Source: Cordilura impudica
Taxonomy: Eukaryota > Arthropoda > Insecta > Diptera > Scathophagidae
Direction: 5' to 3'
DNA: 64,000 nt
NCBI GenBank assembly: GCA_963682025.1
Contig: OY821517.1
Location: 23,338,620 to 23,402,619, forward strand
Shown here: positions 9,087-19,710 of the stretch, in pieces
How positions within the stretch are numbered: position 1 is the stretch's first letter
How the letters are laid out: each line of letters starts with the position of its first letter
The notes under the pieces: model-generated
Seen by the model: the letters and a program-made list of their open reading frames with translations, nothing else
Databases searched by the model: none
Told to the model about the DNA's origin: nothing
Position numbers and translations under genes: made by a program

Positions 9087-11682
9087 GTAATTATATATGA
9101 TTTTGGTTAAGCTAATTGGGCCTATTATATTAATGTAAATAAAAAACCTTTTATTACATATTTCTCCCAATGTTTCGTCAATTTCTTGTTGACATCTTCA
9201 GGGGTTTGTCTATTTAATTTTTTCAAAAACATTAAATTAATACAAAAACAGTATACATTATACATTATAAACTTACAATTTCCAATTAATTTTTCACATT
9301 TAATTATAAATTGCTTACATAAAACAAAAAACATAAAACATTTAACATATACTAAAATTAAATTAAACACACAACTTAAAATAATATCACAGTTTTTCCT
9401 TCTATTTTATTACAACTCTGTAACTTGTACTTATATTATCTGTGTCTTCCTTTAGATTCATCGTTTTGTCTATTTTTTGTTGTATACGTAAGCTTTCAAT
9501 TGTGTAACGTTTTTTATGTTTTGTTTCTATGTCTAGTATTCTTATTCTATTGAAGTCGGGTTCATGTTTTTCGTTGATCATATGTTTTGACAATGCTGTT
9601 GATTGCCTTTGTTTCTCAATATCATTTTTGTGTTCGCTCACTCTTGTTTGTAGATTTCTTTTTGTTGTGCCGATGTAGGCGAAACATATGTTTCGTGTTT
9701 CTATTGTTGTTTCAATATTCTTATTGTCCGTCAAGCCAGGAATAAACTTTACACTGTGAAAAACTTTGTCGTTGTTTTCAGTGTTATTTGGAGATATGTT
9801 GGTTTTTAATTTTCTTTGCGTTTCTTCGACTAGTTGTTTTACAAGTTTAATTGGAAAACTATTATTTATTAATATTGATGTGATTTTCTTTATATTTTTA
9901 TTATGAAATTCCTCGTCACTTATATGTAGTACCCTAAAAATGAAATTTTTCGCCGTATTTATTATTTGGTATTTTGGTTGTGTTGCGTTGAAATTCATCA
10001 GTCTTCCAGAAGATGTTTCTTTTGAATACCAGTCAAATTTAATCAGAATATTGTGTCTATATATGTATGAATCCAAGTATGCAATTTTATTATGTGTCTC
10101 AATTTCCGTAGTGAACTGAATTTTAGGATGATATGAGTTGAGAATATTCAGGATCTCTTCTTTGTCGTCACGTTTTACTATAGCTAATATGTCATCTACA
10201 TATTTCACTATGTATTTTAAATTAATATTTTTCTTCTTTAACTCGGTTATTGCTTCGTTAAGTAAACTGTCTAATACTATATCCGCTATGATGGGTGATA
10301 GTGGATTCCCCATCGGCATTCCGAAGACTTGGCTGTAGATTTTATTTTCGTAAACAAAATAATTGTTATCCATTAGGCAAAATTTGTTTATTTTTACGAA
10401 CTTAGCTCTCGAAATTTAGGTTATGTTCTTTATTGTATCCCATTTTCCCATTATGTTTTTTATTGCCGTATGCACAGGTATGTTAGTAAATAAAGACACG
10501 ACATCAAAAGATATTAGAACTTCATTGTCCGCTTTATTTTTATGTTGTAATTGTTTTTTAAGTTCCATAGAATTTTTAATATTATATTTTTCTGAAATTA
10601 TGTGTTTTAAAAGTTGACCAATATATTTGGAGAGTTGATAACATGGGACATTCATTGAAGATACAATTGGCCTAAGAGGTGTATTTATTTTGTGAATTTT
10701 CGGGAGACCGTAAATTCTTGGGGCGATGGCGGCGGAGCATAATAGTTGTCTTTTTTGCCATTGATCTATACACTCATGTCTAAAAAGTTCTGAAACTATG
10801 TTATTATTTTCCCTCTGAAGTTTTGGAGTTGGGTCTGTTCTTATTGCTCTGTATGTGTTTTTGTCTTCTAATAGTTTTTCCATTTTGTCTTTGTAGTCCT
10901 TTTCATACATTAATACCGTTTTATTTCCCTTGTCTGCTTGTATGGTAATAACATCATCGTGTTTATTCAAGAATTTCTTTGTTTTATTAAAAATGGTGAG
11001 AATAAATTTCTCTTTTGGAGTATTTTTAAGTTTTCTTTTAAAACATGTGATTTTATTTGCTAATTTTGTTCTAGCATTTTCTTTAACCTGATCTTCATTA
11101 TCATCTATTGCTGGAATGCATTGTTCAATATCAGCAATGGCGTGTAATGGTGAAAAACTGTGTTTGTCGATTGGTAAGGCAAATTTTCTTCCAGGGATAA
11201 CATCCACTTACTTTCAATTGGAATTTCTAAAGTAGTTTTATTTTCAAACCAACTTTCATTGAAAATGAGGCCGTGTAATTTGAAATGGTTTTCTTTCAGT
11301 GTATGTAATTTTTGAATTTGTTTTCCTTTTATACTCTTTGTTATTTGCTTTGTTCTTTCTATTTGTTTACGATTAAAATTTAAGTTGTATATTATCCGTT
11401 TAATTAGTTTTATATTTGTGTTAATTTGTGATATTTCCAAGTTTAAAATTTTTTTTGTGGAAGTTGTTTTCGATATTTCCTAGCTTTTCCCTAATTGTGT
11501 TGCATTTAAAAAGATTTTTTTACCTTACTTGATGTATTTTTGGTGTGTTTTGGTATTATTCCATAGCTTCTACATGAAAGTATAAACTTAAGTCCCTGTT
11601 GTTGTTGTATTAGCTTTTTTGTTTCGTTACAATAGTCTTTCATTGTTCGTTGTGTTTCCTTATTATATTTAAGTAAATTTAG
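9087..11682 (-). mobile_element. Penelope-like retroelement inserted in mini-me copy B
   Basis: About 2.6 kb that interrupts one mini-me repeat: the flanks at 9086 and 11683 are contiguous in uninterrupted copies such as 37897-38678. It encodes a Penelope-type reverse transcriptase and GIY-YIG endonuclease remnant (9402-11683) and has a hammerhead-like motif in its 3' UTR (9150-9201). No second copy of that motif was found at its 5' end, so it is probably 5'-truncated. Confidence 0.75.
9150..9201 (-). ncRNA. hammerhead ribozyme-like motif in the Penelope 3' UTR
   Basis: On the minus strand the order is CTGAAGA (9201-9195), a stem II GTCAA/TTGAC with a 7-nt loop, then GAAA (9176-9173). This is the CUGANGA-stem II-GAAA core of hammerhead ribozymes, which are known from Penelope-like elements. 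A short stem III is possible: CAT pairs with ATG ten bases later, followed by TA as the cleavage-site region. Stem I is not a clean uninterrupted helix, so activity is uncertain. Confidence 0.5.
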
Positions 11683-11683
11683 A
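9402..11683 (-). pseudogene. Penelope-like reverse transcriptase/GIY-YIG endonuclease, broken
   Basis: Reading leftward: an N-terminal part ending at about 11506 (LKFILSCRSYGIIPKH, typical of Penelope N-termini), a frame 11440-11105, a frame 11207-10416 and a frame 10373-9402. The second and third are joined by a frameshift near 11190; the third and fourth are in phase and separated by a TAA at 10416-10418. RT motifs seen are GLPKIH, RPIVSS, LISFDVVSLFTNIP, FGMPMGNPLSPIIADIV and KYVDDILAI (YVDD near 10194). The C-terminal endonuclease keeps YIGTTKRNLQTRVSEHKNDI and the ending SLRIQQKIDKTMN, but the first half of the GIY-YIG fold is missing because of what looks like an in-frame deletion. The element is therefore dead as an autonomous unit. 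Confidence 0.85.
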
Positions 11684-12224
11684 ATATAAGTTTCTATTGA
11701 CCATGGATTGAACGCTACTGAAATTGGTGAAAATGGGTTCATGTTCAGACATAGTCCCCATACAAATGACATCTATGAAATCGACTTCAATTGCCATATG
11801 ATTCAAATTAACATATAGATCTGGTAAAAGTGGTACTGTGTATGTTTATTACTTTAATTTATCAGTAGTACAGAAATAAACCCTATAGGACAATTGTTAG
11901 TCATAGCCCATATATGAAAAAAAACAAAAGTATGGAACATATTTTTCTCAAATTTGGTTTGTTTATGTTTTTGCAAAAAATTAGTGACCTTACCAAATAT
12001 GGTCAGGATCGCTCCATTTTTCGACCTATTCCCCATATAAATATATCATCCTATATGAACTTTTTCATATCCAAAGACAATAAAATTAATAACAATGTCA
12101 CTAAAATTTAGTGTATGCAAATTTTCTGTATCTAATTAGTTGGACCAAAGAGATAGGGTCTCTAAGCGCATGGTATAGGATATCGTAAAGTCGGTTTAGA
12201 CCGACTCTAAATTTCTTACTTGTT
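11683..12224 (+). mobile_element. mini-me-like repeat, copy B, right part
   Basis: Continuation of 8896-9086 after the Penelope insertion: contains the CATGTTCAGACATAGTCCCC block, the CCCCATATAAATATA block and ends with TCGGTTTAGACCGACTCTAA and TTTCTTACTTGTT. The palindrome is decayed (CGGTTTAGACCG). Confidence 0.7.
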
Positions 12225-12921
12225 TGTTTTAAATTTTTATTTTCATCATGATCGTTTAACTGTGTAACATTCTTCAAAAATAATAACAACTCCGCCTATT
12301 TTAGCTTTTATAAAATTTTATTCTGTCAAACCTTTAAAATCGTCATCCACAAAGTTCCTCAAATAAATTTTTTTAATACAAATTTTTTTTGAACACAAAT
12401 TTTCATAATATATTCAATGGTAGCGAATTTAACAAGCGAAATGTGCAAAAACCGTTAAAATGTTTGAAACATTTATTAACAGTATTTCAAATTAAAATGT
12501 TTTTTTTTAGCTTTATAAGTTGACGTTAGTATTCTCAAGTTGGAAGGCTCTGTTTTCTATCAGTTTAACAATTATATAATCCCTTAAATATTTCTTCAAT
12601 TTTTTTTAATAAGTTGCGCCATACGTCTCTGTTTATGACAAGTTCTCTTAACCATAATTATAGTAATTAAACATGCTTCATAGCATGGTTAAATAACTCT
12701 ACAATTTGTTGCTATTTGTATGTACAAGTATGTATGCATAATATGGTAGGTTAAATACTTAAAGCATTACAGACTGACCGTTACATTTACTCGTTATTTG
12801 ATATTCCCAGACACGGTTTTTCATACAATTTAATTACAGTTTAATGTATTAAGCAACAACTTGGAAAACTCCTTCTTTCGTTGTCCATAAGTTCATTACT
12901 CCATGCAGGAAAAATACATAC
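12225..12921. other. AT-rich stretch without recognisable gene
   Basis: No coding match or repeat family recognised. Confidence 0.5.
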
Positions 12922-14277
12922 GTACACATTAGGGTGACCCTTCTTTTTATGGAGGGAAAAAAATGTTCGAATTTAAAGTGTCACCCCTAGAAACATGTGA
13001 ATAGCAAAAAACTGAGAAATATAAAGTTTTGGGTCAATCAAAAAAAATTTAAAGGTGCCTCAACACAACTGAATATATCAAATGTGTTTATATGGGGCAA
13101 ATATGGCCTTTTCAGATTTTACGAAAATTTCGTTCTATCGTTTAATTTTTTCGACAAGTTATATAAATCGATATCAGTACTAAATTAATTATTTTTTCAA
13201 AAATCTATATAACTTCAAAATCGAATAAAAACTCGCCAAGAAATAACAAATGCCCCAGACCACTTTTGTGCCAAAAAATTCTAGCTCATGAAATGTGATG
13301 AAAATTTTTTCAACTTTAAAAATTTGATTAAAGCCATAATTTTTTTCGTCTCTATACCTATAAGTACTCAGATATGAATTATTGTTTTATTAACACGTTG
13401 TTAACCTATTGCGAAATGAGACCAACGATGGAAAATTTTTTTGATAAAATTTTTAAAACTCCTTTTTTAAATTTTAAAAAATTTTCTTAAACAAATTTTC
13501 AAAAAATAGATCTTGCACTTTAAAGGTTTGTTAAATATATGTTAAGAGTTTAACTGTGTGAAGTTTTAAGTAAATTCCTGTGTCAAAATTTTTTTTACAA
13601 ATAATTTCTTTTTTGCGGATTTCGAGAAAAAATTAGGTTTTTGTGAAATATGCAGTAAATGCACTCTTTCTTAATACTTTGGATCAAAAATTTAATAGTT
13701 TTCTACTTTTAAATGCTATATTTTATCTTAATGGCCTAGGGTTTCCGAAAAAAAATTATGACCCCATTAATCCTTTTGGAATTGGGGTCGCATATGACCC
13801 CAAGCTAATGAAAGACAATTTATTCAAAAAAATCAAATATTTTGTAAGTGCTGTTGAATTTTTAGATGTGACACTTAAAATATAATTCTCAAATGTGCAA
13901 GCCTTTCATGCTAAAAATTTGGAATAAATCGAACAACGCTAACCCATTCCTTGCCGAGGCCAAACTTTGAATTTTGGCTTATTTAAAAAAATTTATTGTT
14001 ATAGTAAACTAGATGAAACCGAAAACTTACCCTTATGTTTTCCTAGGGCTAAAATGATCCAAAATTCAGCAGTATTTTAAAGTTGCAAAAATGTTCATCA
14101 CATTTCATGACCTAGAGTTTTTTTTGGCGCAAAAGTGGTCGCGTTGAGGTACCTCTAATTTTTTTTTTGATTGACCCAAAACTTTGTATTTCTCTTTTTT
14201 TTGCAATTCGAATATTTCTAGAGGTGAGGCCGAGAGTTTGAACCCTTTTTTTTATTAAGGGCCACCCTAGTACACAT
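12922..14277. mobile_element. hAT-type long-TIR MITE with 8-bp target duplication
   Basis: Element 12930-14269 (1340 bp) flanked by perfect 8-bp GTACACAT (12922-12929 and 14270-14277). The ends are TAGGGTGACC and GGCCACCCTA. Inverted similarity continues far inside: left AAAGTTTTGGGTCAATCAAA pairs with right TTTGATTGACCCAAAACTTT, and left CATGAAATGTGATGAA (about 13287) with right TTCATCACATTTCATG (about 14095). The left arm has about 180 bp extra between those blocks. The reading frame at 13643-13885 has no recognisable domain. YARNG termini and nTnnnnAn target fit hAT, and the terminal motif is shared with 3862-4875. Confidence 0.75.
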
Positions 14278-14999
14278 ATGCTCGTAAATAAATGAAAAAA
14301 GAAATTCTATAGTCACGAAACCATTTACTGTCTACTGGATGTTAGAAAAGAAAAGAAAAAAAAAAAACGAAAATTTCTCCCTAGAGTTTATCGTAAGCAA
14401 TTTATAATGTGTTGGCAAACATTTCTACAAAATTTATTAACTTAGTAATGAATGGTGCGTTTGTATTTTGTTTTCTTAACTGCATTTGTGTATCAAAGTG
14501 GTTGGGATTGATAATCGTTTAACCCTCCGTAATCCAAATTATTTTTAGCAACAGTTTAGTGGGATAAGTTTCAGAACATTTTGCGTAAAAGCAGTTGTGG
14601 ATTCCTCCTGCAATAAAATAATAATATTGTCTTATATTTGTACTGAAAAGTTATAAATAAAATAAAATAAAATAAAAGTAATAAATTTAACAACATTTTT
14701 TTACATCTTCAGGTATTTTTTACAAATTGCCGCCAAAGACCACGCACCTAATACCATTCGGATGCTGAAATATGTACATGATTAGTACAAGAAGTGATCA
14801 AAAAAATAAAAATATGAAATGTAGAGTGAGTGAATAACAAATAAATTATAGAGGTTTAAAATCAGAAAACTTGTACGCAACATTGTGCATGAAAGTGTAG
14901 GCCAAAATTTCAATTTGATTTTTGTCACAGTCAGTTGTAGTTGTAAAGGCGGCTCCCAAAAACATTGAAATCTATCATACATATAAGAGGATGTGCAAA
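14278..14999. other. AT-rich stretch without recognisable gene
   Basis: Only homopolymer and AAAATAAAATAAAAT runs (near 14650-14680) were noticed. Confidence 0.5.
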
Positions 15000-15521
15000 C
15001 TGAAAATTGGTTCAATTGAATAAGAGTTTTGAGTTACCAGTACCAACATTGTTGCTAACGTTATCAACATAAATATTGTTGCTTGAAATGCTTGAATAAT
15101 ACAAACAAATTTAGCCAATAATTTTCGTAATATTTAAAAGATTAATATATTTAATATGTAAAAGATTAATGTTTTCATAGCACGCCATTGTATATATTTC
15201 TGTGAAGTGTTGCTTAACACATTCATCGGCTCTTAAGTTTCAGATTGCTTAGATTACTTTCATACAAATTCTGTGTTTACTGGTACAAATCAAACTAGCG
15301 CCACCAATACAGTTTTATTTCATTTGAAATTTTCTTAAATAACGGAAACATTTTACAAATATAATTTTTTCTTCAATTTACGGTTGAAAAAAAAAATTTA
15401 TGAAATTTGTCAAACTGAAGGAGTCGGCAACCTGCGGTTCGCAAACCACATGCTGGTCTTTGGATGTGGAGCTGCGGCTATTTAGTTCCATACGCAAATA
15501 TTATTTATTTTATAAAAAAAA

Positions 15522-16500
15522 GAGATTCAAATTTCTACTACCTTATCACTTGCTATAGATGAGTTTTGCGGCATAAAAGACACGGCACAAGTTTCCCTTT
15601 TTGTCAGGCATATGTCTGCCCAAGGTCCAAAAGAAGAACTTGTAGGATTGCTACCGTTCTTGGGACAAACTAGAGGGGAAGATATAGCGAATGCCGTGCA
15701 AAAATGTCTTGAAGACAATGAAATCAATTTAAATCAAATCGTTTCAATAGCAACTGATGACAGAAGTATGATAGAAAAAAATAAAGGGCCAACAACGATT
15801 CTTCAGACCAAAATATACCAGGAAATTTTTACGTTTTACTGCAAAATACACCAAGAAGAGCTTTGTGCCCAAACATTTCCGACCGAAATAGTTGAGGTCA
15901 TGAACTTGGTAATAAAGATTGTTAACAGCTTCTTGTCGAAAGCCTCTACCTTCGTCAGAACTCTGAAACGAAATGGCGACTCAGTATTCCGTCCTCCTTC
16001 TTCACAATGAAGTACGATGGCTTTCCAAAGGTAAGGTGTTGAAACGTTTTGCTTTATGCTTGAATGAAATAAATAGATTCGTAAATGAAAAAAGCATTAA
16101 TTACCCTGAATTAGAGAACGACAAATGGTTGCAACAATTTTACTTTATAGTGGATATCACAGCGAAATTAAATGAGCTCAATCTAAAACTGAAAGGAAAA
16201 CGAAACCCAGGCTATGTTTTGTTAGAAGAATTGTTTGTTTTGAGGAAAAATTAATTATTTTTGCAGAAGATATTCAGAGCGGTAAATTACTTAATTTTCA
16301 ATTTCTGAAGCAATAAAACCAGTGCAGCTGTCGACATGAATTACTTCAGCACAGTTATTAAAAAAAATTAAAGATGAATTTGCAAGCAAGCCAACTAACA
16401 AATGAAAATTTAGAGTCGTTTCTGAGACTTAAAACAACAAATTATGAGCCAAATTTATCCAAACTTTCTAAAACCATGCACCATTGAATTTGTTTGCCAC
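15522..16500 (+). pseudogene. hAT transposase relic (GTF2IRD2/SCAND3-like type)
   Basis: The core is clear in frame from about 15540: SLAIDEFCGIKDTAQVSLFV, then GLLPFLGQTRGEDIANAVQK, KIHQEELCAQTFPTEIVEVM, and after a frameshift near 15970, [20 protein letters not shown] with [20 protein letters not shown]. This is the hAT family from which the vertebrate GTF2IRD2 and FAM200/SCAND3 domains derive. Past 16254 the frame breaks (TAA) and only patches such as YFSTVIKK remain to about 16500. The N-terminal zinc finger and the C-terminal dimerisation domain are not seen. The first catalytic aspartate (AIDE) is visible; TDDRSM stands where intact relatives have TDGARSM. Confidence 0.75.
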
Positions 16501-16505
16501 TCATA

Positions 16506-16883
16506 TCTATAATATTAATAGGCTAGGCGATTTCTTGTGACCGCTGTTTTGTTCTACCGTTTTATCCCAATTTTAACCAAACGTATATTATTTGAAAGGT
16601 ATTTCTTTTTAGCCGTTTTGCAGATTTACAGATTTTTAAATTTTTTCCTTTATTTTGAGTAAATTGCTTTTAAAATTGCTACTAAAACATCCATAAAATT
16701 ATACAATGCAATGTGTGTGTTTATTAAATTTGTTAATGTGTTTGTAATAAAAATGAGTTTGTTTTTTTGTGTCGATTTGTGAATTGGCTATAATTGATTA
16801 GCATATCTTTGGGGTCTTTATATAATGAAAAAATAAAATTTTCTAGAATTTTCACTCGAATTTCGAGGGCTGGAATCTGCTAG
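16506..16883 (+). mobile_element. non-autonomous Helitron, 378 bp
   Basis: 5' end TCTATAATATTAATAGGCTA preceded by A; 3' end GGAATCTGCTAG followed by T, with the hairpin CTCGAATTTCGAG 15 bp upstream. It has inserted between A and T without target duplication, inside the hAT relic. No coding capacity. Confidence 0.85.
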
Positions 16884-17235
16884 TATGAATAAATATATAT
16901 TTATTTTATTATGAATAAATAGATTAGTTTTTTTTTTTTTATTATCAAAATACTTTATTTATGCGAGTACTATTATTGTTGGCAAAAAAAAAAATTCGCG
17001 GCTTTTTAAAAACTTTGAAATTTTGTAAATTGTTATTTTTGACTCTTCCGACTCAAAAGGTTGCCGACCCCCGGCCTAGACAATAAAGTATTGGATATCT
17101 TGGCTAAATTTGTGAATACAAACATTTCTGTCAACAATATTTTGTTTAATAGTGTTAGCAACAATGTTGGTACTTAACTGAAAACTTCTTGGTAAGACAT
17201 TTTTATATCTTCAATTGAAAATCGTTTGAAATCCT

Positions 17236-17751
17236 TTCCTTTCCCATTTTCTGCCTTTCTTTAAAAGTGTTGAAGTTTATTAATGAAACTTTCAGCGTTT
17301 ACTTCTTTTATTTCCATTAAAAATATTTGAAAGTTTCAGAATTTTTCGAATTCTCTGATTTTCTATTTTTCGAAAATAAAAAAATTTAGAAAAACTTAAC
17401 AAAATAGTAATTTAAGAAAGTAGTAATTATTTTAATAAAATATATAATATAAAATATATATTATATATATAAAATATATATAAAATATAATTTATTTATT
17501 GATGATATTTATTATATTTTTGGAGCATAAATATTTATACGATTTTTCGAACACCTAAAAGTAGGTGTGTCGAACAGGTAAAAAACCTCACCATATTTCC
17601 AAAAATAAATCGATTCGTAATAAGAACTTCTTACAATTTGGTCCTTTCGTTTAAAAAAATAAATTTTTTATTCCATAATATTTTTATATATTTGATAATT
17701 TTTTCAAAAATGAAATAATGGCCAAATTGAAGTGACGTTGTATGGGATATT
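17236..17751. other. AT-rich stretch without recognisable gene
   Basis: Contains an ATATAAAATATATA-type run at 17440-17520; nothing else recognised. Confidence 0.5.
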
Positions 17752-18500
17752 TATAGCCCATACCACTATGTGGTCAGGGTATACCAAAAATATTTGACCT
17801 AGACCCATCTTTTATTATACCGATCCACACAGAATCACTTTCTGAGTCGATTTAGTAAAGTCCGTCCGTCCATCCGTCCGTCTTTGTGTCCTTGTCAAAT
17901 CAAACTATAGGTCGCAAATATGAATATATATTGATGAAATTTAATATATAAGCTTCTATCGGCCATCGGATGAACGCTATTGACATTGGTAAAAATCGGT
18001 TCATGTTCAGACCTACTCCCCTATGAGTTCGACTTAAGTTGCCATAATATCCAAATTATCATATACATCTATCTCCGTCAAATTGGGTCTGTGTATGTTT
18101 GTTACATCCATTAATCAGTAGTCGAAAAATAAACGCTATAAGACAATTCTTAGTCGTAGCCCCCAATGAAGCTGATTCCCGATATTCACTTAGATCTATC
18201 ACAAACCAATACTATGGCACATATTTGTCTCAAATTTGGTTTTATATATTTTTGCAAAAAAGAAGTGACCTTGCCAAATATGGTCAGGATCGGTTCATTT
18301 TACGACCTAGTCCCCATATAAATATAGCATCCGTTATGAGCTTTTTCATGTCCGAAGGTACAGAAATTTATAGAATAACAATGCCACTCAAATTTGGTTT
18401 ATGCTTATCTGCTATAATTAGTTGGACCTAAGAATGGTCTCTCTACGCATGGTATAGGGTATCGTCTAATCGGTCTTGACCGACGATAATTTTCTTAATT
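17752..18500 (+). mobile_element. mini-me-like repeat, copy C
   Basis: Starts TATAGCCCATACCACTATGT, carries GTCCGTCCGTCCATCC and ends with CGGTCTTGACCGACGATAAT plus TTTCTTAATTG. About 30 bp near the 5' end (the ATGACTTTGTGCTG block) are deleted compared with copy F. Confidence 0.75.
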
Positions 18501-18660
18501 GATTTTCACTCGATTTAACTTCGGCTCCAAGTGGGATATGTTAAAATATATTTACTATATTTGAAAATTTAGACCCTATAGGAGTTCATATTCAGGATCT
18601 CCCCATTAACATTTCGAAAAAAGTATCAGTTAAATAAAATTGTCAAAATTTCAAATTAAA

Positions 18661-19446
18661 AACAAGTAAGAAAATTATAGTCGGTCTAGACCGACTATAC
18701 GATACCCTATACCATGCGTTTAGAAACCCTATCTCTTAGGCCCAACTAACTGGACATTGAAAATAAGCAAAAACCAAATTTGAGTGGGATTTTTATTAAT
18801 TTTTTTGGCTGCAGATATGAAAAAGTTCATATCGGATGCTATATCTATAAAGGGACCAAAAATGGACCGATCCTGATCATGTTTGGTAAAGTCTCTTGTA
18901 TTTTGCAAAAATATATACAAACAAAATTTGAGAAGAATCAGTGCAATATTTTTGTTTTTTAATAGATTTAAGTGAAGATCGGGAAGCAGCTCTATATGGG
19001 GTCAAAGGGATCATTTTTGGACTACTCATTAGTGGATGTAATGAACGCATGCAAACCCAATTTGAGTAAGATCTATATGACAATTTGGATCTTATGGCAA
19101 TTTATGTCGATTTCATATGGGTAATTTGTATGGGGGCTAGGTCTGAGCATGGACCGATTCTCACCAATTTCAATAGCGTTCATCCCATGGCCGATAAAAA
19201 CTTATATACCAAATTTCATCAAAATATATTCATATTTGCGACCTGCAGTTTGATTAAAAGCTTTACATGGACACACAGACGGACGGACGGACGGACGGAC
19301 GGACGGACGGACATTGTTAAATCAACTCAGAAAGTGATTCTGATTCGATCGGTATAATTAAAGATGGGTCTAGGTCAAATATTTTTGGTTGTTACAAACA
19401 GCAGCACAAAGTCATTATACCCAAACCACATAGTGGTATAGGGTAT
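18661..19446 (-). mobile_element. mini-me-like repeat, copy D (well preserved)
   Basis: Minus orientation, from AACAAGTAAGAAAATTATAG at the left to CATAGTGGTATAGGGTAT at the right. The subterminal palindrome is perfect over 24 bp (two halves of TATAGTCGGTCT). The GGAC microsatellite (19279-19311) is long. It is very similar along its length to copies F and H, suggesting recent spread. Confidence 0.8.
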
Positions 19447-19710
19447 AAATATGTATCTTATGTATACGTATTTGAAATTGACGAGCACAACTTGCTGTTA
19501 CAACATTTGTTTATAAACATTTAAAAAATTAAGAACTACAAAACAAACAAGAAGCCGTTTTTGTTACTTTTTCGTCGTCAATAAAAACGAATTGCTTGTT
19601 GTTTTTGCTATTTTGTATATTTTTTCCACTTAAAAATAAATTAGAAATTAACAGTGTGGTTTTTAAATGTATATTTATTTGTTCTAATATGGATTTGCAG
19701 TTAATTAAAA

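Larger units (their letters stand above)
15418..17075 (+). mobile_element. hAT element relic
   Basis: The left end reads GAGTCGGCAACCTGCGGTTC at about 15421 and the right end is its inverted partner AAAGGTTGCCGACCCCCGG, ending near 17075. GGTCGGCAACC termini are typical of one large hAT group. It contains a broken transposase (15522-16500) and a later Helitron insertion (16506-16883). No convincing 8-bp target duplication remains. Confidence 0.7.
15000..17235. mobile_element. inverted-repeat element enclosing a hAT relic
   Basis: AGTACCAACATTGTTGCTAA at about 15041-15060 is repeated as its reverse complement TTAGCAACAATGTTGGTACT at 17156-17175. Weaker matches continue inward (AATATTGTTG; AAATTTAGCCAA on the left against TTGGCTAAATTT on the right) and outward (AAGTTTTCAGTTA against AGTTTTGAGTTAC), giving arms of roughly 100 bp or more. 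The family is not recognised and no target duplication was defined. A hAT relic (15418-17075) occupies the middle. Confidence 0.55.

Noticed and set aside
13643..13885. 80-codon frame in the hAT MITE
   Set aside because: No recognisable motif and no transposase similarity; probably chance in AT-rich DNA.
19279..19311. GGAC and GTCC tandem runs as CRISPR-like or regulatory arrays
   Set aside because: They are the standard microsatellite core of the mini-me repeat and lack spacers.
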